From: Planctomycetaceae bacterium
GTDB taxonomy: Bacteria > Planctomycetota > Planctomycetia > Pirellulales > Pirellulaceae
Assembly: GCA_003455945.1 (NCBI GenBank)
Contig: DMPQ01000164.1
Span: forward strand, 6,653-12,099
Length of the DNA stretch: 5,447 nucleotides
Direction of reading: 5' to 3'
Positions 1 through 4,735 of the stretch are shown here, in pieces. Under the pieces are notes generated by a model. It was given only the letters and a program-made list of their open reading frames with translations, made no database searches and was not told the origin of the DNA. Each line of letters starts with the position of its first letter. Within the stretch, counting starts at the first letter, position 1. A program made the position numbers and the translations under genes.

Positions 1-45
1 GCGATCGAGGCTCAGGCGATCGAGGCTCAGGCGATCGAGGCTCAG
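1..45 (+). repeat. 15-bp in-frame tandem repeat, three exact copies (AIEAQ)
   Basis: The unit GCGATCGAGGCTCAG occurs three times with no mismatch and then breaks into GTAGGCGAA. Its length is a multiple of three, so each copy adds AIEAQ to the upstream gene's product without a frameshift. The array touches the window edge, so the copy number is a minimum. Identity at synonymous positions suggests recent expansion by slippage or unequal recombination. The alternating Ala/Ile/Glu/Gln pattern would favour helix. Confidence 0.93.
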
Positions 46-981
46 GTAGGCGAAGTGCCGGCCGATTTCTTCCTGCCGCCGGGAGTTCCGATGGCAGCCG
101 ACCTGGTCCCGCTGGGTGAGCGATTCGGCGACGGGGCGGGGGCAGATTGGATTCGCCGCAACGGAGTCGAATCGCCGGAGCGACGCCTCTCGTCGGCCAT
201 CGCGACGACCTGGGGCGGGTCGGCCGATCCGATCGCTCGGGCGTCGGTCTCGGATACGAGAATGATCGGCGACCTCGACCTGCTCCGTGCGGCGCCCGAA
301 GCTGCGAGATCTCCCGCATTCGTCGTCGACGGCTTCGATCGGCCATGGGGAGCCGAAATGCCGCTGGGTGAGCCGGATCGGTTCGGTCCACTGGTGCCGT
401 TCGGTCCCGAGCCGCTGCGCGAGGACCAGCCGTTCGGTCTTCCGGTCGCATCGAACTCGCTGCAGCAGAGTCTGCTGCGAACGGTGATTCTTGACGAGAA
501 CTGGCGCGGTACGCCTGACGACTGGAAGCTGTTGCCTCAGGTCGATGGGCTGACATCGATGCAGATCAACGGCCGCGAACTGTCGGCCGGCGAGCTGACC
601 GAGCTGACGCGCTGCCTTCGCCTGACCGACCTGTCGCTCAATCGATGCAAGATCGATCCGCAGGTGATCGACGCGTTCCTGAAGCAGCGTCCCGACCTGA
701 GCGTGTCCGCGACCGGCAAGGGGCGTTTGGGGATCTACGGCGCGACCGAACAGGACGGTCGCGGCTGTCTGATCGGCGAGGTGCTGCAGGAGAGCCCGGC
801 GGCGGCGGCGGGGCTGATGTCGGGGGACCGGATCGAACAGATCGACGGTATCCCGACCGCCGACTTCACGCGATTGGCGCTGATCGTCGCGATGAAGGAA
901 CCGGGCGAAACGCTCGAACTGATGGTGCTCCGCGACGGCAAGCGACGGATGCTCGACGTCACGCTCGAACCGCGCCCCTGA
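1..981 (+). CDS. LRR-like and PDZ domain protein, 5' truncated by the window edge
   Basis: The reading frame is open from base 1, so the GTG at 55 is not a convincing start and the gene begins upstream of the window. The visible 326 residues start with three exact AIEAQ repeats (1-15). A Pro/Gly-rich region of low predicted structure follows, with recurring PLGE/PFG motifs (VPLGERFG at 36-43, MPLGEPDRFG at 120-129, PFGLP at 144-148). Residues about 175-238 have leucine-rich-repeat spacing (LTSMQING, LTELTRCLRLTDLSLNRCKI). Residues 241-326 form a C-terminal PDZ domain: a carboxylate-binding-type loop LGI near 243-245, then the hallmark SPAAAAGLMSGDRIEQIDG and a final strand pair. PDZ domains bind exposed C-termini or help oligomerise envelope proteases and scaffolds. 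No protease or other catalytic domain is visible, so the partner is unknown. The LRR plus PDZ combination is familiar in planctomycete hypothetical proteins, often exported, but any signal peptide lies outside the window. The PDZ call is firm and the LRR call moderate. Confidence 0.85.
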   Translation, partial: AIEAQAIEAQAIEAQVGEVPADFFLPPGVPMAADLVPLGERFGDGAGADWIRRNGVESPERRLSSAIATTWGGSADPIARASVSDTRMIGDLDLLRAAPEAARSPAFVVDGFDRPWGAEMPLGEPDRFGPLVPFGPEPLREDQPFGLPVASNSLQQSLLRTVILDENWRGTPDDWKLLPQVDGLTSMQINGRELSAGELTELTRCLRLTDLSLNRCKIDPQVIDAFLKQRPDLSVSATGKGRLGIYGATEQDGRGCLIGEVLQESPAAAAGLMSGDRIEQIDGIPTADFTRLALIVAMKEPGETLELMVLRDGKRRMLDVTLEPRP

Positions 982-1016
982 TCGACCGGTGGTTCGAGCG
1001 AACGCTCGTTGGCCTT

Positions 1017-1046
1017 GCGGAGTCGCAGGTTTCGCCTGCGCTCTGC
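1017..1046 (+). terminator. Strong imperfect hairpin after the LRR-PDZ gene (terminator-like or REP-like)
   Basis: The arms GCGGAG-T-CGCAGG and CCTGCG-CTCTGC pair over 12 positions (11 Watson-Crick, one G-T) with one bulged T and a TTTCG loop. The core CGCAGG/CCTGCG at 1024-1029 and 1035-1040 is perfect. It starts 35 bp after the upstream stop codon, a usual place for a terminator, but no T-run follows, so intrinsic termination is not proven. A smaller inverted repeat, CGAGCG-AA-CGCTCG, lies at 995-1008. A dispersed palindromic (REP-like) element is the main alternative. Confidence 0.45.
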
Positions 1047-1115
1047 GCTCGCTGATGACGGTGAGCTTCGATCGATTTCGACCGACTGCCGCCGCTGCCG
1101 TCGACGTTCGACATC

Positions 1116-1133
1116 GGTCCGGTGGGTCGGACC
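1116..1133 (+). other. Perfect 6-bp inverted repeat just upstream of a Shine-Dalgarno
   Basis: GGTCCG (1116-1121) and CGGACC (1128-1133) are perfect reverse complements separated by GTGGGT. The hairpin would end three bases before the Shine-Dalgarno of the next gene. It could be a 5' leader stem or a small operator-like palindrome. It also covers the GTG at 1122, the longest possible start, which argues weakly against that start. In high-GC DNA a 6-bp stem can arise by chance. Confidence 0.3.
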
Positions 1134-1136
1134 CAT

Positions 1137-1143
1137 GAGGTGA
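1137..1143 (+). promoter_or_regulatory. Ribosome binding site that sets the start at 1149
   Basis: GAGGTGA lies five bases before ATG 1149, a near-ideal Shine-Dalgarno sequence and spacing. The longer possible start, GTG 1122, has no comparable motif. Starting at 1149 also gives a compact signal peptide with basic residues right at the N-terminus. Confidence 0.7.
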
Positions 1144-1148
1144 CTCTG

Positions 1149-3191
1149 ATGATCGGCCCGTGTCGCAGACCTCGGTTCGCTCGCGTCGCGATCATGTTCG
1201 TGCTGTTGCTCGGCATGGCAAGGATCTCCGGCGCAGCGACCGCTCAGGAGCTACCGCTCGACCCGGTTCTGGCGTCGGTCCCGGCCGAGCTGGCGATGGC
1301 GATCGTGATTCGTGACGTCGATCGGTTCGTCGCTTCGTACTCGCGCTTCGCCGAGCGGAGCGGAGCGAACGAGTTCGGCGACGTGAGCTCGTTGCGAGAG
1401 AGCGGACTGGGAATTCTCGGTCTCGATGCGGGGACCGATCCGAACGGTGCGGCGATGTTGGTCGCGATCGATCCGCCGAACGGGGATTTCATCGGACTCG
1501 ATCATTTGGCGATCGGGATTCCGATTTCCGACTTCGAAGCTGCTCTGGCGTCGATCGGTATCGATCGGAATCGATTCGGCCCCGACGGACGCAAGGTCGT
1601 GACGCGAAACCGCGATGCCGCTGCACAGCGCCGCGACTTCGTGCTCCCTTGCCTCGCGATGACCGAACGGCATCTCTGGTTCGCGCTGGCGGCGGCGCCG
1701 CTGGAGACGATCGTCCGTTCCGAACGATCGTGGTTCGACGCGCTGGGTCCGGATCGAGCGCGAGCGTTGGCCGACCGAGAGCTCCTGATCCTGTTCGACG
1801 CCGGCTCGCCGATGATCGCTCGCATGCTGCACGACGATCTCGAGCGACGCCTCGACGAGGCATCGGTCGATTCGTCGTCGGCCGGGACGCGAGAGCAGCG
1901 AGAGGAAGAGACTGACGCTGAGGCGACTCGGATTCTCGAGGTCTTCGAGGAACTGGACCGCCTCGCGATCGGCCTCTCGTTCGACGACTCCCTCTCGATC
2001 GTCGCGCAAGCGATCTTCGACGGGGCGAGGTCGCGGAAGTTGCTCGACGAGCTGGCCGAGCCGCCGCCGTTCTCGCGCTCGACACCTCGCGACGACATCG
2101 ATCGTCTCGGTGCTCGTCCGATCATGACGCTGCGCAGCGGACGCGGCATCATCCGCTCGTCTCGACTTGTCCGTCTGGTGACCGGGACCTCGTTGTCGAG
2201 CGCCTTGCCGTTCGTCGATACCGAGCCGCTCCTTCGCGAGATCCCTGATCTCTACGATCTCCTGCAGACGGTCGGCGATCGTCTCGACGGAGTCGAGATA
2301 CGCTGGGTCGCGAACGATGCGGCCGAAACGGACGGTGCTTATGCCGCGCGTCTCGAACTGGCGTCGTCCGAACCGTCGGCGCTTCGCGAGCGGCTGAGGG
2401 AATGGGAGCGGTGGATCGAACTGTCGCAGGGGGATGAAGCGACGTTTCGAGCGGCGATCGATCGGCCGTCGATCGACGGATTGATCGGAGACCTCGGAGC
2501 GGACGAGTTCGCGACTCGTGAAGCCGCGAGTCGTCGACTGGCGCGAGTCGCACGATTCATCGAACGGGAGCTGAACGACGCGGCTGGCGGTTCGGACCTT
2601 GAAGTCGCGTTCCGCGCGCAAGCCCTGATTCAGACGGCTCGCGAGCAACGAGAGCATTCGGTCGACGAGGAGCTCTCGCTGCTGGCGCGACTCGAGCCGC
2701 GACTTGCCGAGATCGAAGCGACCGCCGACGAAGCGGCTCGCGGCCTCACTCGCCTTCGTCTGCAGCTGTCGGGCGAGGAGGCGTTCTGGAGCTCCGAAGC
2801 GGAACGACTGTTCGGACCTCGGTGGGATCGCATGACGCTTGCCGAACGCTCCGATCGATTGACGTTCATCCTCGGCTCGAACGAAGCCTGGATCGAGGCT
2901 CAGCTGAAGCAAGCGACCGTCGACGGAGCGGAGAACGCGGAGCCCTCTCCCGACGCGGACCGGGCCGATCGAGTCGACTCGATCCCTGCGGGCCGGATCG
3001 TGGCGATGCTGTCGGTCGATGTCGCGAGTTGGCTCGGCTCCGGGGAGAGCAGCGGGGATTCGGTGGAAGACCGGTCTCTGGCGATTGCGATCGGCGCCGA
3101 ATCGGAGCGACTGATGTTCGAGGGAACGATCAGTCCCGAGGCGTTTCGGATGCTGCGTGATCAGGTCCGGGAACGGAGCCGGGTCCGGTAG
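1149..3191 (+). CDS. Large exported protein with HEAT-like segment, function unknown
   Basis: The product is about 680 residues. The ATG at 1149 is preferred for its strong Shine-Dalgarno; a GTG at 1122 would add nine residues. Residues 1-32 look like a Sec signal peptide: basic MIGPCRRPRFAR, hydrophobic VAIMFVLLLGMA, and a likely cleavage after ATA-32. The mature part opens with VPAELAMAIVIRDVDRF (about 44-60), which resembles the start of large planctomycete exported hypothetical proteins, some DUF3352-like; that link is an impression only. A Glu/Arg-rich helical stretch lies near 230-270. Residues about 441-492 hold LIGDLGADEFATREAASRRL followed by a second helix, a HEAT/PBS-lyase-like signature frequent in planctomycetes. 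A charged helical region follows, then an Asp/Glu/Ser-rich linker near 595-615. No catalytic motif was recognised. The codon pattern is consistent throughout and no frameshift is evident. It probably acts in the periplasm or cell envelope. Confidence 0.88.
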   Translation: MIGPCRRPRFARVAIMFVLLLGMARISGAATAQELPLDPVLASVPAELAMAIVIRDVDRFVASYSRFAERSGANEFGDVSSLRESGLGILGLDAGTDPNGAAMLVAIDPPNGDFIGLDHLAIGIPISDFEAALASIGIDRNRFGPDGRKVVTRNRDAAAQRRDFVLPCLAMTERHLWFALAAAPLETIVRSERSWFDALGPDRARALADRELLILFDAGSPMIARMLHDDLERRLDEASVDSSSAGTREQREEETDAEATRILEVFEELDRLAIGLSFDDSLSIVAQAIFDGARSRKLLDELAEPPPFSRSTPRDDIDRLGARPIMTLRSGRGIIRSSRLVRLVTGTSLSSALPFVDTEPLLREIPDLYDLLQTVGDRLDGVEIRWVANDAAETDGAYAARLELASSEPSALRERLREWERWIELSQGDEATFRAAIDRPSIDGLIGDLGADEFATREAASRRLARVARFIERELNDAAGGSDLEVAFRAQALIQTAREQREHSVDEELSLLARLEPRLAEIEATADEAARGLTRLRLQLSGEEAFWSSEAERLFGPRWDRMTLAERSDRLTFILGSNEAWIEAQLKQATVDGAENAEPSPDADRADRVDSIPAGRIVAMLSVDVASWLGSGESSGDSVEDRSLAIAIGAESERLMFEGTISPEAFRMLRDQVRERSRVR

Positions 3192-3210
3192 TCGCCGGCG
3201 GCGGCTGACG

Positions 3211-3224
3211 ATCGGCGAGCCGAT
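3211..3224 (+). terminator. Weak hairpin after the exported-protein gene
   Basis: ATCGG-CGAG-CCGAT forms a 5-bp stem with a 4-base loop, 19 bases after the TAG stop, followed by TTT. This is terminator-like in position and has a trace of a T-run, but the stem is short. The rest of the 3192-3410 gap shows no gene. A direct repeat GAACCGATC occurs at 3237-3245 and 3253-3261. Confidence 0.22.
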
Positions 3225-3400
3225 TTCGACCTCACGGAACCGATCGGCCGACGAACCGATCTGCGGCGGAGCGACCTTCGAGCGCAGCGACCGCCGCGGG
3301 GACGTTGCCCCTCCACTTGTCGGGCGATCCCCTGACCCTCAGAATCGACGGTCTCTTCTCGGAACGGGTTCGTCGTCCGGGGGCAGATCCTTCCCTCCAT

Positions 3401-3404
3401 GAGG
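3401..3404 (+). promoter_or_regulatory. Ribosome binding site that favours the VOC start at 3411
   Basis: GAGG lies six bases before ATG 3411. The alternative ATG at 3399 sits directly after a pyrimidine-rich stretch (CTTCCCTCC) with no Shine-Dalgarno, so the downstream ATG is the better start. The four residues lost (MRRA) are not part of the VOC fold. Confidence 0.55.
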
Positions 3405-3410
3405 CGTGCC

Positions 3411-3860
3411 ATGGGTCAGCCGGACAAGCGAGTCGGCAGCATCGGATGGTTCGATCTGACGGTCGACGATGCCGATCGCGTGCGCGACTTCTACGCCGAT
3501 GTCGTCGGCTGGAAGATGTCGAGCGTGCCGATGGGGAGCTATGCCGACTACGGCGTGCACCGCCCGGACGGAGACGAGATGATCGCCGGCATCTGTCATG
3601 CTCGCGGTCCGAACGCAAATCTTCCGCCGGTCTGGTTGCCCTACGTCAATGTCGCCGATCTCGATCGGAGTCTGAACCGGACCGAAACGCTCGGCGGCAG
3701 GGTGATCGTCGGCGAACGGTCGATGGGAGGCATGGGGCGGATGGCGGTCGTGAGCGACCCGTCCGGAGCGATGTTGGCGCTGTTCGAACATCCCGCCCCC
3801 GTCGACTCGGAACATGACTCGGACGACGACTCGGACGACGAGGGGCTCGGCGAGGCGTGA
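3411..3860 (+). CDS. VOC family (glyoxalase/bleomycin-resistance fold) protein with acidic tail
   Basis: The product has 149 residues from ATG 3411, the usual size of a single-chain VOC protein with two beta-alpha-beta-beta-beta modules. Module one spans about 8-66: GWFDLTVDDADRVRDFYADV followed by VGWK, the characteristic 'FY..v.GW' helix-to-strand signature. Module two spans about 75-127: WLPYVNVADLDRSLNRTETL, then LGGRVIVGE and the closing strand MAVVSDPSGAMLALFEH. The ending 'DP.GA..ALF' is typical of the CFP30B/27-kDa-antigen-like VOC group. VOC proteins are metal-dependent lyases, isomerases or dioxygenases, or bind drugs. Glu-126 sits where a metal ligand is usual, but the first strand has W/F/D instead of the classic His, so metal binding and catalysis are uncertain and no substrate can be named. 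The tail (about 132-149) is extremely acidic and comes from a DNA tandem repeat; it is not part of the fold. No signal peptide is seen, so the protein is probably cytoplasmic. Confidence 0.92.
   Translation: MGQPDKRVGSIGWFDLTVDDADRVRDFYADVVGWKMSSVPMGSYADYGVHRPDGDEMIAGICHARGPNANLPPVWLPYVNVADLDRSLNRTETLGGRVIVGERSMGGMGRMAVVSDPSGAMLALFEHPAPVDSEHDSDDDSDDEGLGEA
3804..3839 (+). repeat. 12-bp in-frame tandem repeat encoding the DSDD acidic tail
   Basis: Three 12-bp units lie head to tail: GACTCGGAACAT, then GACTCGGACGAC twice. Units two and three are identical and the first matches at nine of twelve positions. They encode DSEH, DSDD and DSDD at residues 132-143 of the VOC protein. The frame-preserving unit and exact copies suggest local duplication that extended the C-terminus. 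Confidence 0.85.
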
Positions 3861-3867
3861 GCGAACC

Positions 3868-3888
3868 GGATCGATTCGGAATCGATCC
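3868..3888 (+). terminator. Perfect 9-bp hairpin just after the VOC gene
   Basis: GGATCGATT and AATCGATCC are perfect reverse complements separated by CGG, beginning seven bases after the VOC stop codon. The position and stem length fit a transcription terminator, but no T-run follows. It may instead protect the 3' end of the mRNA, or reflect the GATC-rich composition of this genome. The rest of the gap to 4053 shows no recognisable gene; its open frames are very Arg-rich and look like shadows. Confidence 0.45.
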
Positions 3889-4053
3889 AAGCGGCGAGGC
3901 TGCCGGACGAATCCTTGCCGGCGGTCGCGAACGGACGACCATGGCGAATCGAGCCGTTCGATCTCGACGATCGGCCGGACCGGATACCTCGAGAACGGAA
4001 CGATCTCCGGAACGAACGCCGCGACCGGAGCGCGGAACCGAAGGCGAACGACG

Positions 4054-4581
4054 ATGGAGAAGACGAACGTGCCCGACCCGAAGAAGCATGCCGACGACCG
4101 GAACTGGTTCGAGTCGCTGATTCGCCGCATTCCCGGATTTCGCGGTTACCTCGAAAAGGAGTACCGCCGCGACAGCGATCAGCTCGCGCGACAGTGGCTC
4201 GCGGAGCGATTGGAGCGAGCCAAGCCGAAGTTGACCGACTTTCTGCGCGAGCTGACCGAACAGGGGCAGCTCGCGGCACTCGGCGACGGCGATCGGCTGC
4301 GGGCCCGCGTGGACAAGGTGATCGGTCGCTTCCGTTCCGCGCCCGCCGGCTACAGCGGACTGTTCGACTTCGTGAAGGTTCGCGAGGATCGTCTCGATCA
4401 GGTCTACGCCCACGATGCGGCGATGATGGAGCAGGTCGAACAGGCGGCGACGGCGATCGAGAGTCTGCGAGCCGACGAGGCCGATGCGCGGGCCCGACTG
4501 AGGTCGGTCACCGACCTGATCGACGGCGTCGACCGTCAGTTCGACAAGCGAGCCGATCTGCTGTCGGGGCTCGAGAACTGA
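4054..4581 (+). CDS. Helical/coiled-coil protein upstream of an SPFH gene
   Basis: From ATG 4054 the product has 175 residues. The frame is open further upstream, but that part is Arg/Thr-rich, has no good start and overlaps the VOC gene. ATG 4054 has AAGG nine bases upstream; GTG 4069, with GGAG nine bases upstream, is an alternative that would remove five residues. The protein is charged and almost wholly helical, without signal peptide or membrane segment. Features in order: IPGFRGYLEKEYRRDSDQLA (26-45), a helix to about 70 (LAERLERAKPKLTDFLREL), then a second helical block with SAPAGYSGLFDFVKV (95-109) and LDQVYAHDAAMMEQVEQA. The pattern of GY, RR.AD, GY.G.FD and LD..Y..D resembles, from memory, an uncharacterised bacterial family found near SPFH/YdjI genes. 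A cytoplasmic partner or scaffold for the SPFH protein is inferred from position and helical content. No enzymatic motif is seen. Confidence 0.82.
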   Translation: MEKTNVPDPKKHADDRNWFESLIRRIPGFRGYLEKEYRRDSDQLARQWLAERLERAKPKLTDFLRELTEQGQLAALGDGDRLRARVDKVIGRFRSAPAGYSGLFDFVKVREDRLDQVYAHDAAMMEQVEQAATAIESLRADEADARARLRSVTDLIDGVDRQFDKRADLLSGLEN

Positions 4582-4626
4582 ACTGAGCGGCTTGCCGTGG
4601 GGGCGGGCGTTGACCCCGTCCGGCGG

Positions 4627-4652
4627 AGCGGTCCGGCGAGTCGGCGACCGCT
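4627..4652 (+). other. 7-bp inverted repeat between the helical protein and SPFH genes
   Basis: AGCGGTC (4627-4633) and GACCGCT (4646-4652) pair perfectly around a 12-base loop, 45 bases after the upstream stop. No T-run follows. It could be a weak terminator or attenuator between the two genes, or chance in GC-rich DNA. A TTGACC at 4610-4615 resembles a -35 box, but no -10 box lies at a suitable distance, so no promoter is called. Confidence 0.22.
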
Positions 4653-4674
4653 TGCCGCATCGCCTGCCGTATCG
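4651..4674 (+). repeat. Imperfect 12-bp tandem duplication in the intergenic gap
   Basis: CTTGCCGCATCG is followed directly by CCTGCCGTATCG, ten of twelve positions identical. It lies in non-coding sequence between the helical protein gene and the SPFH gene. It could be a relic of slippage or a tandem protein-binding site; nothing in the sequence decides. Confidence 0.4.
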
Positions 4675-4721
4675 CTCGCTCGTCGCCCCAAAACACCCGA
4701 TCCGAACATCTCCGATACCGT

Positions 4722-4725
4722 GAGG
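4722..4725 (+). promoter_or_regulatory. Ribosome binding site of the SPFH gene
   Basis: GAGG, within TGAGGT, lies ten bases before ATG 4736. The spacing is slightly long but acceptable. No competing upstream start gives a better match, and the protein aligns with the family's N-terminus from this ATG. Confidence 0.5.
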
Positions 4726-4735
4726 TTCCCAAGTC

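Noticed and set aside
55..57. GTG as start of the LRR-PDZ gene
   Set aside because: The same frame is open upstream through an in-frame AIEAQ tandem repeat to the window edge, and no Shine-Dalgarno precedes the GTG. The gene is partial at its 5' end.
2456..2478. CGATCGA/TCGATCG inverted repeat inside the exported-protein gene
   Set aside because: It is within coding sequence and arises from repeated Ile-Asp-Arg codons. The GATCG-rich composition explains it without a regulatory role.
2891..2903. GATCGAGGCTCAG, identical to 13 bases of the 15-bp repeat at the window start
   Set aside because: It is a single copy coding for IEAQ in a different protein. Given the GATCGAG-rich composition and shared codon bias, chance is a sufficient explanation.
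1251..2912. A 553-codon open frame on the minus strand opposite the exported-protein gene
   Set aside because: It is extremely rich in Arg and lacks domain features. Its length is explained by high GC and the codon bias of the plus-strand gene, which has a signal peptide, a strong ribosome binding site and family-like motifs.
3814..4053. Upstream extension of the helical protein frame starting inside the VOC gene
   Set aside because: The extra 80 residues are dominated by Arg and Thr and partly encoded by the VOC acidic repeat read out of frame. No plausible start is found there; ATG 4054 fits better.
3339..4130. A 263-codon minus-strand frame opposite the VOC gene
   Set aside because: It is His/Arg/Asp-rich and mirrors the acidic repeat and VOC codons. 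No independent evidence supports coding.
4610..4615. TTGACC as a -35 promoter element upstream of the SPFH gene
   Set aside because: The sequence 16-18 bases downstream is GC-rich with nothing like a -10 box, so a promoter call is not supported.
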